From Hydrogenophaga sp. (lineage in GTDB: Bacteria > Pseudomonadota > Gammaproteobacteria > Burkholderiales > Burkholderiaceae_C): 64,000 nucleotides of DNA. Position 1 is the first letter of the stretch. Each line of letters starts with the position of its first letter. Position numbers and translations under genes: made by a program. The stretch spans positions 124,001 to 188,000 of the forward strand of contig NZ_JAUCZF010000004.1 in NCBI RefSeq assembly GCF_030373245.1, read 5' to 3'. A model generated the notes under the pieces. That model was not told the origin of the DNA, did not search any database, and saw only the letters and a program-made list of their open reading frames with translations. This document shows, piece after piece, positions 55,547 to 64,000 of this stretch.

Positions 55547-56512
55547 TCAGTAGCTCCGCTTGTTGGACAGCTCGTCGAACAGCTCACCGTAAATGCGGTA
55601 GCGGTTGGCGTCGATGGAGTGTGCGTCGTCGGCAGGCGCCTCGCCGATGTCTTGCACCTGCGCTCGCACCCCGCAGCCAGGCTCATGCAGGTGGGTGCAG
55701 TTGTAGAAGCGGCAATGGCCGAGCGCTGCGCGCAGGTCGGGCATGCAGTGCGCGAGCTGCATGGGTTCGATGTGGTTGAGGCCAAACTCCTGAAAACCGG
55801 GCGAATCGATCAGCGCGGTTTGACGGCTGTCATCGGTCCAGTACCAGGTGGTGCTGGTCGTGGTGTGTTTGCCGGAGTTGAGTGCCCGCGAAATCTCACC
55901 GGTCAGCGCGCTGGCGTGTGGCACCAGGCGGTTCACCAAGGTGCTTTTGCCGACGCCTGATGGACCCAGCACCAGGGTGATCTGACCCATGAGCTGTCGC
56001 TGCAAGGCGTCAAGTCCGTGTTCTCCCTGAGCCTGCAGGCTCAGGGGCATGACGGTCACGCCCATTCGCCGGTAAGGCGCCAGGCGGGCCCAGGCGCGAT
56101 CGAAAGCCGGTTGAAGATCCTGTTTGTTCAGCACCACCAGCACCGAAATGCCCTCGGCTTCGGCAGCGATCAGGGCGCGGGCGAGCTGGCGCTCTGAAAA
56201 CTCGGGATCGGCCGCGAGCAGCACCAGCACCTGGTCCAGATTGGCGGCAAACGACTTGGTCCGCAGCTCGTCCTGGCGGTAGAACAGGTTGCGCCGGGGC
56301 TCCACCTGCTCGATGCTGCCCTCGTCGCCGCTGGCCTGCCACAGCACCTGGTCACCAACCACCACCGGGTTCTTCTTGCCACGCGGATGGCAGATGCCGC
56401 GCTGGCCGTCCGGGCTCTCCACCAGGCAATGCCGACCGTGGGCGGCGACGACGCGCCCGGGTTTCAAGGCTTCTCGAGCAGCTTGCGGAGCTTGGCGGAC
56501 GGGGGCGCTCAA
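55547..56512 (-). CDS. rsgA: Ribosome small subunit-dependent GTPase RsgA
   Basis: A circularly permuted GTPase of 321 residues that helps mature the 30S subunit. An OB-fold comes first (GRVVAAHGRHCLVESPDGQR). Motifs occur in permuted order: VVLNKQDL (G4), LVLGPSGVGKSTLVNRL (G1), then DSPGFQEFGL (G3). The C-terminal zinc ligands are in GHCRFYNCTHLHEPGCGVRA. Start context is acceptable. The pterin dehydratase gene lies just upstream on the same strand. Confidence 0.95.
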   Translation of the reverse strand: MSAPVRQAPQAAREALKPGRVVAAHGRHCLVESPDGQRGICHPRGKKNPVVVGDQVLWQASGDEGSIEQVEPRRNLFYRQDELRTKSFAANLDQVLVLLAADPEFSERQLARALIAAEAEGISVLVVLNKQDLQPAFDRAWARLAPYRRMGVTVMPLSLQAQGEHGLDALQRQLMGQITLVLGPSGVGKSTLVNRLVPHASALTGEISRALNSGKHTTTSTTWYWTDDSRQTALIDSPGFQEFGLNHIEPMQLAHCMPDLRAALGHCRFYNCTHLHEPGCGVRAQVQDIGEAPADDAHSIDANRYRIYGELFDELSNKRSY

Positions 56513-56538
56513 GGCGCGACCTTCAACAGGGCGGGCAT

Positions 56539-56859
56539 TCAGGGCTCGAGCAGATCGTCCACCGCTGCCGCGCAGTGGAAGTCGCTGGCGGAAATGCCGC
56601 CGACGTCATGCGTGTTGAAGCGCACCGTGCAGTGGCCGTAGGAGACGGCCAGCTCCGGGTGATGGTCTTCGCGGTGTGCCACCCAGGCCAGCGCGTTCAC
56701 GAACGCCATGGTCTCGTGGTAGTTGGCGAAGGGAAAGGTTTTTTCCAGCGCGCCCTCGATCAGCTTCCAGCCCTGGGCGGCGTCACCATTGAGCTGGGTC
56801 AGCTGGGAGACGATTTCGGTGGCGGAGAGGGCGCGGCGGTTCTGGTGGATGGGGTTCAT
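56539..56859 (-). CDS. phhB: 4a-hydroxytetrahydrobiopterin dehydratase (PCD/PhhB)
   Basis: A 106-residue enzyme that dehydrates the 4a-carbinolamine formed by aromatic amino acid hydroxylases. The catalytic histidines lie in HREDHHPELAVSYGHCTVRF, followed by the family ending DVGGISASDF. No phenylalanine hydroxylase gene is in the window. It is between the M48 protease and rsgA, four bases from the former. Confidence 0.88.
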   Translation of the reverse strand: MNPIHQNRRALSATEIVSQLTQLNGDAAQGWKLIEGALEKTFPFANYHETMAFVNALAWVAHREDHHPELAVSYGHCTVRFNTHDVGGISASDFHCAAAVDDLLEP

Positions 56860-56862
56860 GGC

Positions 56863-58134
56863 TCAGGCGTTGGTGGCCGTGCGCAGGCGAGCAATGCGCT
56901 CGCTGGCGGGCGGGTGGGAATAGTAGAAGCGCGCGTAAAGCGGGTCGGGCGTCAGGGTGCTGGCATTGTCCTTGAACAGCTTGAGCAGCGCGCTGGCCAG
57001 GTCGGCGCCGCTTGTCTGTTGCTGGGCGTAGGCATCGGCCTGGAACTCGTGGCGGCGCGACAGCTGAGCCATGAGCGGCGAAAGAAAATAGGTGAAGAGT
57101 GGCACCACCAGCAGGAACAGCAGGAGCGCCATCGCATCGTTGGGTGCGTCCAGTGAGGGCGTCACGCCCAGTCCGCTGTAAAACCAGGCCTGTCCCGATA
57201 CCCAGCCCAAGACCGCAAAGCCCAGCAGGCTGAAGGCAAACATCATCACGATGCGCTGGATGATGTGGCGGTGTTTGTAGTGGCCCAGTTCGTGCGCCAG
57301 TACCGCGTCGACTTCGGGTGGCGTGAGCTGCTGCAGCAAAGTGTCGAAAAACACCACGCGCTTGGCTGCGCCGAATCCGGTGAAGTACGCGTTGGCGTGC
57401 GCACTGCGCTTGCTGCCGTCCATCACGAACAAGCCTTTGGCGGCGAAGCCGCAGCGCTGCATCAGCGCCTGCACACGGGTTCTCAGGCTTTCGTCCTGCA
57501 AGGGTTCGAACTTGTTGAACAGCGGCGCGATCACGGTCGGGTACAGGACCAGCAGCAGCAGGTTGAAGCCCATCCAAACGCCCCAGGCCCAGAGCCACCA
57601 GACCGGACCCGCAACGCTCATGAGCCACAGGACCAGGGCGGCGATCGGCAGACCCACCAGCACACCCACAGCGGTGCCTTTGACCAGGTCACCCAGCCAC
57701 AGAGAGAGCGTCATCTTGTTGAAACCGAAGCGCTCCTCGATCCGGAAGGTCGACCACCAGCTCAGTGGCAGGGAAATCAACCCGCCAATCAAAGCAAACG
57801 AGCCAATCAGGGCCAGCTGCTGCAGCAGGCCTCCACCCAGCGCGTCGAGCAGCAGGCCGTTGAGCCAGTCCAGCCCGCCCAGCAAGGTCCAGCCCAGCAG
57901 CAGCGCCGCTTCCAGACTGGTCTCCAGCAGGCCGAAGCGCGACTTGGTGATGGTGTAGTCGGCGGCTTTCTGGTGGGCGGCGAGCGTGATGGTGTCGGCA
58001 AAGGACGGCGGCACCTCGTTGCGGTGGCGTGCCACAAAGCGCATCTGACGGCTGGCCAGCGCGGTGCGCGTGAGCAGGCCAGTCACCAGCAGGGCACAGA
58101 AGAGGGCGGTCATGATCCAGGCGGCGTTGTCCAT
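56863..58134 (-). CDS. M48 family metalloprotease, STE24/CAAX-protease type
   Basis: A zinc membrane protease of 423 residues. Hydrophobic helices occur near residues 8-25, 80-105, 130-150, 190-215 and 320-350. The HExxH motif is [13 protein letters not shown] (His near residue 280), and the third-ligand region is [14 protein letters not shown]. An N-terminal peptidase_M48_N-type domain is present. The ATG at 58134 gives the usual start. It is divergent from orn, which begins 75 bases upstream, so both promoters lie in that gap. Confidence 0.9.
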   Translation of the reverse strand: MDNAAWIMTALFCALLVTGLLTRTALASRQMRFVARHRNEVPPSFADTITLAAHQKAADYTITKSRFGLLETSLEAALLLGWTLLGGLDWLNGLLLDALGGGLLQQLALIGSFALIGGLISLPLSWWSTFRIEERFGFNKMTLSLWLGDLVKGTAVGVLVGLPIAALVLWLMSVAGPVWWLWAWGVWMGFNLLLLVLYPTVIAPLFNKFEPLQDESLRTRVQALMQRCGFAAKGLFVMDGSKRSAHANAYFTGFGAAKRVVFFDTLLQQLTPPEVDAVLAHELGHYKHRHIIQRIVMMFAFSLLGFAVLGWVSGQAWFYSGLGVTPSLDAPNDAMALLLFLLVVPLFTYFLSPLMAQLSRRHEFQADAYAQQQTSGADLASALLKLFKDNASTLTPDPLYARFYYSHPPASERIARLRTATNA

Positions 58135-58209
58135 GGGTGGGGAGTCTATCGAAGCACCGTTGCCTGCGCTGGCGGCGGGGCAGTCGGCAGGATCGGCGAA
58201 AATCCTGGC

Positions 58210-58800
58210 ATGACATTGCCCACTGCCCCCCTCCCCACAGCCCTGGCGCTCCCGACACTGGTCAAGAGTGACCAGAACCTGGTCTGGATCGATTGCGAAA
58301 TGAGCGGCCTCGACCCGGAAAATGAACGTTTGCTGGAGATCGCGGTGGTGATCACCGGTCCCCAGCTCACGCCGCGCGTGGAGGGGCCGGTGGTGGTGGT
58401 CCACCAAAGCGACGAGGTGCTTGACGCCATGGATGCCTGGAACAAAGGCACCCACGGCAAAAGCGGCCTGATCGACAAGGTGCGCGCCAGCACGGTGGAC
58501 GAAGAGCAGGCGCAGGCTACGCTGCTGGCTTTCATTGCCCAGTACGTGCCCAAGAGCGGATCACCCATGTGTGGCAACACCATCAGCCAGGACCGGCGCT
58601 TTCTGGTGAAGTACATGCCCCAGCTGGAGGCCTACTTCCACTACCGCTGCCTGGATGTGAGCACGCTCAAGGAACTCGCCAAGCGCTGGCGTCCCGAGGT
58701 TTACGCCAGCTTCAAGAAGCACCAGAAACACACCGCGCTGGCAGACGTGCACGAGTCGATTGACGAGCTGGAGCACTACCGAACCCACTTCCTGCGCTGA
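58210..58800 (+). CDS. orn: Oligoribonuclease
   Basis: A 196-residue DEDDh exoribonuclease that degrades 2-5-mers and pGpG. The DEDDh residues are in [38 protein letters not shown], and [14 protein letters not shown]. It has a slightly long N-terminus ([20 protein letters not shown]) before the core. The essential downstream partner of cyclic-di-GMP turnover is thus present. Confidence 0.96.
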   Translation: MTLPTAPLPTALALPTLVKSDQNLVWIDCEMSGLDPENERLLEIAVVITGPQLTPRVEGPVVVVHQSDEVLDAMDAWNKGTHGKSGLIDKVRASTVDEEQAQATLLAFIAQYVPKSGSPMCGNTISQDRRFLVKYMPQLEAYFHYRCLDVSTLKELAKRWRPEVYASFKKHQKHTALADVHESIDELEHYRTHFLR

Positions 58801-58841
58801 AGCTCGGGTGCGGAATCAGCCGCCTCTGGCACGTTGACTAC

Positions 58842-60461
58842 ATGTCAAAATCGTGCGATTCACATGAAAAAATCATGACAAAAAAATCTCGTATCCGCTG
58901 GGTGACGAAGTACCAGGACGTGCTCCAGCTTGGCGCCGCGCTGGCGTTTTTGCTGGCGGTGGGGCTGTATGCCTCGGTTCGCGGGGTGGACGTGGCAGGG
59001 CTCAGTGGCCCCGCGGTGTGGCTGCTCATCATCTCCGCGGTGGTTGGTGGCTACATGGCCATGAACATCGGGGCCAACGACGTGGCCAACAACCTGGGGC
59101 CAGCAGTGGGGTCGGGTGCCATCACCATGGGGTGGGCGATCCTGATCGCGGCGGTGTTCGAGGCCATGGGCGCCATCGTCGCCGGCGGCGAAGTGGTGGG
59201 CACCATCAAGGGCGGCATCATCGACAGCAAACAGATCGCCAATGCCAGTCTGTTCGCTTGGATGATGTTCTCAGCGCTTTTGGCGGGAGCCCTGTGGCTC
59301 AACTTGGCCACTGCGATCGGCGCACCGGTATCCACCACCCACTCCATCATCGGCGCGGTGATGGGCGCGGGCATCGCCGCTGGCGGTTGGGGTCTGGTGA
59401 ACTGGGACACCATCGGCAACATCGTGCTGAGCTGGCTGGTGTCACCGCTGACGGGTGGCGCGATCGCCGCGGCGTTTCTGTATGTCATCAAGCGCAGCAT
59501 CACCTACCGCAGCGAAATGACTGAGGCCGCCGCGCGCGTCGTGCCGTGGCTGATTGCGGTCATGGCCTGGGCCTTCGGTACGTACATGATGCTCAAAGGT
59601 CTGGGGCAGTTGGTGAAGGTGAGTTTCCCGGTGGCGCTGGCCGCAGGCGCTGGCATGGCCGTGCTGGCCTGGGTGGTGGTTCACAAACCGGTGGCCCGCC
59701 TGGCGCAGCAGCAGGAGAACAGCAAGCAGGGCGTGAATCGCCTGTTCACCTGGCCGCTGGTGTGCTCGGCCGCGCTGCTGAGTTTTGCCCACGGCGCCAA
59801 CGATGTGGCCAATGCGGTGGGCCCGCTGGCGGCGATCTACGAGGCAGTCAAGTCGGGCGCCATCGCCACCAAGGCCGCCACGCCGCTGTGGGTGATGGTG
59901 CTGGGGGCACTGGGTTTGTCGGTGGGACTGGCGCTCTATGGCGCGCGCCTGATCAAGACGGTGGGCAAGGAAATTACCGAGCTGGACAACATGCGCGCGT
60001 TCTCCATCGCCATGGCCGCCACCATCACCGTGATCGTGGCCTCGCAGCTGGGCATGCCGGTGTCCACCACCCACGTGACCATCGGCGCGGTGTTCGGCGT
60101 GGGCTTTCTGCGCGAGCTGCTCAAGGTGAACTACGCCAAGATGGAGTCGGTGGTGTTCGCAGGTCACCAGGGCGAGGACCGCGAAGAGGTACAGGCCTAC
60201 CTGCAGCGCTTCGAGGCTGCCGAAGTGAAAGAAAAGAAGCGCATGCTGGCTGATATGAAGCGGCGCACCAAATTGCGCGAGCAGACCGAGGGTGCGGTGT
60301 TTGCCAAGAACGAGCGGCGAGCGTTCAAGAAGGCGTACCGCAAGGAAATCGTCAAGCGATCGGCGGTGCTGCGCATCGTCGCTGCCTGGATTATCACCGT
60401 GCCCGCCACTGCGGTGCTGGCAGCGATTCTGTTCCACATCGTTTCCGCCGTTCTGGGCTGA
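58842..60461 (+). CDS. pit: Inorganic phosphate transporter, Pit family
   Basis: A membrane protein of 539 residues with about ten helices and a long cytosolic segment. The repeated Pit motifs are present twice: GGYMAMNIGANDVANNLGPA with APVSTTHSIIGAVMG, and FAHGANDVANAVGPLAAIYE with MPVSTTHVTIGAVFG. The C-terminal region (residues 430-500) is charged and helical. A second ATG at 58875 (MTKKS) may be the true start. A dyad TGAC-TACAT-GTCA overlaps the first ATG. Pit carriers take up phosphate and metal phosphates with protons. Confidence 0.9.
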   Translation: MSKSCDSHEKIMTKKSRIRWVTKYQDVLQLGAALAFLLAVGLYASVRGVDVAGLSGPAVWLLIISAVVGGYMAMNIGANDVANNLGPAVGSGAITMGWAILIAAVFEAMGAIVAGGEVVGTIKGGIIDSKQIANASLFAWMMFSALLAGALWLNLATAIGAPVSTTHSIIGAVMGAGIAAGGWGLVNWDTIGNIVLSWLVSPLTGGAIAAAFLYVIKRSITYRSEMTEAAARVVPWLIAVMAWAFGTYMMLKGLGQLVKVSFPVALAAGAGMAVLAWVVVHKPVARLAQQQENSKQGVNRLFTWPLVCSAALLSFAHGANDVANAVGPLAAIYEAVKSGAIATKAATPLWVMVLGALGLSVGLALYGARLIKTVGKEITELDNMRAFSIAMAATITVIVASQLGMPVSTTHVTIGAVFGVGFLRELLKVNYAKMESVVFAGHQGEDREEVQAYLQRFEAAEVKEKKRMLADMKRRTKLREQTEGAVFAKNERRAFKKAYRKEIVKRSAVLRIVAAWIITVPATAVLAAILFHIVSAVLG

Positions 60462-60807
60462 CTGCAAAACAACGCTAGGGTTTTCCCGAAAACTCTGCGA
60501 TAATGTGAGGCTTCGCAGGCAACTGCGATGATTTGTGCATCTGCCTCACACACAGGCCTCCCGAACACAGCTGACACAACCCCTTGCGGGACGTCAGCCG
60601 CCCTGGTTCTCCCAGCGGCGATGCGGATGAGGTCAATCGCTCCCGGCGTCACCCGAAGTCTTGTGACCCATGGCGCGTTGCCCGTTTGATGGTTGATGTT
60701 TTGTAACCACGAACGGATTCAGCGCCCGGGAGCGCTCGCCTACTGTTGGCGGCGTCTTATTTCCTGAGCTTTGATTCGATCAATTGCGCCCAAGCGCAAG
60801 GACGAAC
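60462..60807 (+). other. Long 5' leader of the DEAD-box helicase gene, no coding gene
   Basis: About 346 bases without a convincing open frame. A -10-like GATAAT lies at 60499-60504 with no good -35, so a leader of some 290 bases is possible. It holds several GC-rich blocks (including GACGTCAGCCGCCCTGG and a CGCCCGGGAGCGCTCG stretch) that can fold. Helicase genes of this group often have long structured leaders linked to cold response; the function here is inference. Confidence 0.4.
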
Positions 60808-62676
60808 ATGAGCGACTCTTTTGAAGAACGCGGCGATTTCACGCCCGAACAAACAACCGATTTCACGCCCGGCGCCACGGAGGACATCCTGTCGCCCGAA
60901 GTCGATACCGACAACCCTGCAGAAGCGGCGCCCGCGGAACCCAACGGTTTTGAACTGCTGGGTCTGGCGCCCGAACTGGTGCAGGCCTGCGCCGACCTGG
61001 GATACGTGCAGCCCACGCAGGTGCAGAACAACGTCATACCCAAGGCTATGCTGGCCGAAGGTGAGCAGCGTTACGCCGACCTGATGGTGTCCAGCCAGAC
61101 CGGCAGCGGCAAGACCGCGGCCTTCCTGTTGCCCGTGTTGCATACCCTGCTGAAGCAGCAAGCCGCCGCCGAAGCCAAGGAGCGCGCTGATTTCGAACGC
61201 GCTACAGCGGATGCTTTGGCCAAAGGCGAGGCCGCACCCAAGCGCCCCAAGCGCAAGGACCCGACCAGCCCGCGCAACTTCAAGGCCGCCACCCCTGGCG
61301 CCCTGATCGTCTGCCCAACGCGCGAACTTGCCCAGCAAGTTGCCCATGATGCGATCGATCTGGTGCGCCATTGCCGTGGCCTGCGCGTGGCCAACGTGGT
61401 GGGTGGCATGCCTTACCAGCTGCAAATCGCCAAACTGCAAAACGCCGACCTCGTGGTGGCCACGCCAGGCCGCCTGCTGGACCTGCAGCGCTCGCAGCAG
61501 CTCAAGCTCGACCAGGTGCAGTTTCTGGTGGTGGACGAGGCCGATCGCATGCTCGACCTCGGCTTCTCCGATGACCTGGCCGACATCAACGACCTGACCA
61601 GCCAGCGCGGTCAGACCATGATGTTCTCCGCCACGTTTGCGCCTCGCATTCAGCAACTCGCCATGCGCGTGATGCACGAAGGCGGCAAGCATGTGCAAAA
61701 GGTGCAGATCGACACACCGCAGGAGCAGCACGCAAACATTGAGCAGAAGCTGTTCTGGGCCGACAACGCCGACCACAAGCGCAAACTTCTTGACCACTGG
61801 TTGCGCGACACCAGCATCAACCAGGCGATCGTTTTCTGCAGCACGCAGATTGAATGCGATGGCCTGGCCACCGACTTGCAGCAGGTCGGCTTTGCCGCCG
61901 TCGCACTGCATGGCGCGCTCAGTCAGGGCGTGCGCAACCGCCGCTTGATGGCGCTGCGCAATGGCCAGGTGCAGATCCTGGTGGCGACCGATGTGGCCGC
62001 CCGCGGCATCGACGTGCCCACCATCACCCACGTGTTCAACTTCGGTCTTCCGATGAAGGCGGAGGACTACACCCACCGCATCGGCCGCACCGGTCGTGCC
62101 GGCCGCGATGGCCTGGCCGTGACCTTCGCCGAAATGCGCGATCGCCGCAAGATTTTCGACATCGAGGCCTTCACGCGACAGCGCATCACCGTGGACACCG
62201 TGACCGGCATGGAGCCACGCCAGCGTGCGCCGATGAATGAGCCCATGGGCCGCGGTGCGCCAGGCCGCAACTACGCCAACGCACGAGGCAATGACCGCTT
62301 TGGTGGTGATCGCCGCGGTGCACCGGCGCGTGGTCCGCGTTTCGAAGGCCGGGGCGATGCGCCGCGCTTTGAAGGCAACCGCAACGATGCACCTCGCGCT
62401 GACAACCGCTTCGACCCGCGCAGCGCGCCGCGCGCTGACAACCGCTTCGATCGAGGCGGCGACAGCCGCCCAGCGCCGCGGGGCTTTGGCGATCGAGGTG
62501 CTCCTGGCATGGGTGCTCGCCCTTCGGGCTTTTCCAACGCGCCGCGCAACGATCGCGGTGGTGATCGTTTCGCCGATCGCGGCACAGGCGAGCGCGCAGT
62601 GATGCGCGGTGAATTTGCACCGCGTCGCCCGGCTGGTGCGCCTTCGCGCCCGGTGGCGCGCCGCAATCCTCGCTGA
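60808..62676 (+). CDS. DEAD-box RNA helicase, RhlE-like
   Basis: A helicase of 622 residues. An acidic N-terminal extension of about 45 residues precedes the Q-motif (FELLGLAPELVQACADLGYV). Motifs are Walker A SSQTGSGKT, CPTRELAQQ, DEAD as VVDEADRML, SAT as MFSATFAP, and the C-terminal ARGIDVP and HRIGRTGRAGR. An insertion of about 40 charged residues interrupts the DEAD-domain between the Walker A region and PTREL. The tail (residues 480-622) is RGG/ADNRF-repeat rich, with the unit ADNRFD occurring twice. The start has AAGGA upstream. Confidence 0.9.
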   Translation: MSDSFEERGDFTPEQTTDFTPGATEDILSPEVDTDNPAEAAPAEPNGFELLGLAPELVQACADLGYVQPTQVQNNVIPKAMLAEGEQRYADLMVSSQTGSGKTAAFLLPVLHTLLKQQAAAEAKERADFERATADALAKGEAAPKRPKRKDPTSPRNFKAATPGALIVCPTRELAQQVAHDAIDLVRHCRGLRVANVVGGMPYQLQIAKLQNADLVVATPGRLLDLQRSQQLKLDQVQFLVVDEADRMLDLGFSDDLADINDLTSQRGQTMMFSATFAPRIQQLAMRVMHEGGKHVQKVQIDTPQEQHANIEQKLFWADNADHKRKLLDHWLRDTSINQAIVFCSTQIECDGLATDLQQVGFAAVALHGALSQGVRNRRLMALRNGQVQILVATDVAARGIDVPTITHVFNFGLPMKAEDYTHRIGRTGRAGRDGLAVTFAEMRDRRKIFDIEAFTRQRITVDTVTGMEPRQRAPMNEPMGRGAPGRNYANARGNDRFGGDRRGAPARGPRFEGRGDAPRFEGNRNDAPRADNRFDPRSAPRADNRFDRGGDSRPAPRGFGDRGAPGMGARPSGFSNAPRNDRGGDRFADRGTGERAVMRGEFAPRRPAGAPSRPVARRNPR

Positions 62677-62700
62677 GCACTTTGCAGCAACAACAAAAAA

Positions 62701-62727
62701 GCCGGACGTTTCGTCCGGCTTTTTTTT
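62701..62727 (+). terminator. Rho-independent terminator after the helicase gene
   Basis: An eight-base stem (GCCGGACG with CGTCCGGC), three-base TTT loop and eight T residues. A preceding A-tract means it may also work on the opposite strand for the tRNA transcript. Confidence 0.92.
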
Positions 62728-62731
62728 CGTT

Positions 62732-62807
<76 letters not shown>

Positions 62808-62858
62808 GTGCGAAAACTTTAGCAGAGACCAGTTCGATCGGTGGCAGCTATTGGGTCC

Positions 62859-63764
62859 TCAGCGCATGCCGTTGCGCTGCGCGAGTTCGACGAACAGAGC
62901 GGAATGGTCGAGATCACCCAGGCCGTGCTCTACCGCCTGCGAAAACAGCTGCTCGAAGAGGGTGGTGATCGGCGCCTCGAAGCCCACGGCCTGTGCGGTG
63001 GTGAGGGCATTGCGCATGTCCTTGAGCTGCACCGTGATGGCGGCGCGCTTGGTGAAGTCGCGCTGCACCATGCGCTCGCCGTGCACCTGCAGGATGCGGC
63101 TGTCGGCAAAGCCTCCGGTGATCGCCTGGCGCACCTGGCCCATGTCGGCGCCACCTTTTTCGCACATCAGCAAGGCCTCGGCGACCGCACCAATGGTGAT
63201 GCCGACGATCATCTGGTTGGCCAGTTTGGCAAGCTGACCCGCGCCATGAGGGCCCACATGAGTGAGCCTGCCCAGAGCTTCGAGCACAGGCCGGGCGCGT
63301 TCTACACCGGCAGCCTCGCCGCCGGCCATGATGGCCAGTGTGCCTTGCTCGGCGCCCACTGTGCCACCGGAAACCGGCGCGTCCATGTGCTGTGCACCGT
63401 GCGAGGCCAGGCGTTGGGCCTGATCACGTGCCTGCGCCGGCAAGATGGACGACATGTCGATCACGAGCGTGCCGGGGCGTATGGCCGCGAGGGTATCGGG
63501 ATGCATGAGCACCGACTCCACCACCTCACCGTTTTCCAGCAGTGTGATCACCAGGTCGGCCTGTGCCACTGCCTCGGCAGCCGAATCGGCCACCCTGGCG
63601 CCGAACGGCAGCAGGCGCTCGGCTTTGCTGCGCGATCGATTCCAGGCGCGCACCGGTATGTTGGCCTCGCACAGGCGCCGTGCCATGGGAAAACCCATGA
63701 GGCCGATGCCGAGCACGGCCACAGTCGGTGAGGAAGGTGTTGCGGCTGGTGCGGTGTGGTTCAT
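62859..63764 (-). CDS. NAD(P)-dependent oxidoreductase, 3-hydroxyisobutyrate dehydrogenase/tartronate semialdehyde reductase family
   Basis: A beta-hydroxyacid dehydrogenase of 301 residues. The Rossmann motif is VAVLGIGLMGFPMARRL, followed by the substrate motif MDAPVSGGTVGAEQGTLAIM and the catalytic lysine in GAGQLAKLANQMIVGITIGA. The family reduces or oxidises 3-hydroxyisobutyrate, tartronate semialdehyde and related acids. Sulfolactaldehyde reductase belongs to this family too. The gene lies 12 kb away from the sulfonate island with tRNA and housekeeping genes between, so a role in sulfonate metabolism is not supported by context. The ATG at 63764 is used. Confidence 0.85.
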   Translation of the reverse strand: MNHTAPAATPSSPTVAVLGIGLMGFPMARRLCEANIPVRAWNRSRSKAERLLPFGARVADSAAEAVAQADLVITLLENGEVVESVLMHPDTLAAIRPGTLVIDMSSILPAQARDQAQRLASHGAQHMDAPVSGGTVGAEQGTLAIMAGGEAAGVERARPVLEALGRLTHVGPHGAGQLAKLANQMIVGITIGAVAEALLMCEKGGADMGQVRQAITGGFADSRILQVHGERMVQRDFTKRAAITVQLKDMRNALTTAQAVGFEAPITTLFEQLFSQAVEHGLGDLDHSALFVELAQRNGMR

Positions 63765-63846
63765 GTCATGCTCAATCGGACGATCCCAAAATTGTAGGCG
63801 CCATGTGCGCAATGGTTCCAAGAGCTGCGTGACACAATGGCGCGAC

Positions 63847-64000
63847 CATGAATCTCAAATCCGTTTCCTCCAACCGTTCCGATCCGGCCTGGCTGGATCT
63901 TCAGTACAACAACCGTGCTCTGGTACCCGAGCATGCGGCGCATTTTGAGCGCTGGGCGGCGGCCTCCGCTCAGGCGCGCCAGGGCTTGCCATGCCTGCTC
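63847..64000 (+). CDS. Alpha/beta hydrolase, N-terminal part only
   Basis: The first 51 residues are visible: MNLKSVSSNRSDPAWLDLQY, then NNRALVPEHAAHFERWAAAS and QARQGLPCLL. The WLDLQYNNRALVPEH opening resembles alpha/beta hydrolases of the kynurenine-formamidase/BD-FAE-like group. The catalytic motifs lie beyond the right edge. ATG at 63847. Divergent from the oxidoreductase gene. Confidence 0.6.

Noticed and set aside
58842..58877. Pho box upstream of the phosphate transporter gene
   Set aside because: The TGAC-TACAT-GTCA dyad and nearby CATG repeats do not match two tandem CTGTCAT half-sites with the usual spacing.
62859..63764. Sulfolactaldehyde reductase as part of the sulfonate pathway
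   Set aside because: The family fits several acids, and the gene lies among housekeeping genes 12 kb from the island with no shared regulation.

Overview
The window looks like chromosomal DNA of a high-GC beta-proteobacterium of the Burkholderiales, most likely the family Comamonadaceae (a Hydrogenophaga-like genome would fit). This rests on the rpsP-rimM-trmD-rplS order, the many Bug/TctC-type binding proteins, the gltIJKL and gcdH/gcdR arrangements, and the protein sequences. No phage, insertion sequence or CRISPR array was seen.

Layout. 1-3.5 kb: an RND efflux system (truncated pump, adaptor) with a TetR regulator. 3.6-5.05 kb: a K+/H+ antiporter. 5.3-10 kb: a cysteate sulfo-lyase/D-cysteine desulfhydrase homologue, a complete TRAP transporter and an alpha/beta hydrolase. 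10.4-14.8 kb: a glutamate/aspartate-type ABC transporter plus a LysR regulator. 15-21.6 kb: a DM13 protein, a Kef-type antiporter, glutaryl-CoA dehydrogenase with its divergent LysR regulator, MsrA, a gamma-glutamylcyclotransferase-fold protein and an EamA exporter. 21.7-27.8 kb: a zinc block. znuCBA runs left and zur plus a ZrgBC-like ABC system and a DUF3299 protein run right, around two copies of a 15-bp palindrome. 27.9-30.4 kb: a GntR regulator coupled to an inositol-monophosphatase-like enzyme, and a LacI repressor.

30.5-50.2 kb is the most interesting part: a C3-organosulfonate catabolic island. It holds an SsuABC/TauABC-like transporter, a HisD-like dihydroxypropanesulfonate dehydrogenase (HpsN), an orphan Bug protein, a choline-sulfatase-family sulfatase translationally coupled to an SDR, and a SerC-like aminotransferase whose phosphate-binding segment is changed. 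These are followed by a decayed class III aminotransferase, SuyA and SuyB, a zinc alcohol dehydrogenase, a tripartite tricarboxylate transporter, SlcC, ComC and a YeiH-type sulfite exporter (SuyZ). The predicted flow is dihydroxypropanesulfonate to (R)-sulfolactate (HpsN), then to pyruvate and sulfite (SuyAB). (S)-sulfolactate is converted through sulfopyruvate by SlcC and ComC, and sulfite is exported by SuyZ. The SerC-like enzyme could connect cysteate and sulfopyruvate. LacI operators sit at the head of the island and a strong sigma70-like promoter precedes suyA.

50.2-64 kb is conserved chromosomal backbone: a TM2 protein, a GNAT acetyltransferase, rpsP-rimM-trmD-rplS, a Nudix CoA pyrophosphatase, a CobD/CbiB-family protein, rsgA, pterin dehydratase, an M48 protease, orn, a Pit phosphate transporter, a RhlE-like helicase with a long leader, tRNA-Ala(CGC), a hydroxyisobutyrate-dehydrogenase-family enzyme and the start of another hydrolase.

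All functions come from reading the sequence and recalled family knowledge. No searches were run. Start codons were chosen from ribosome-binding sites and overlaps and are sometimes uncertain.
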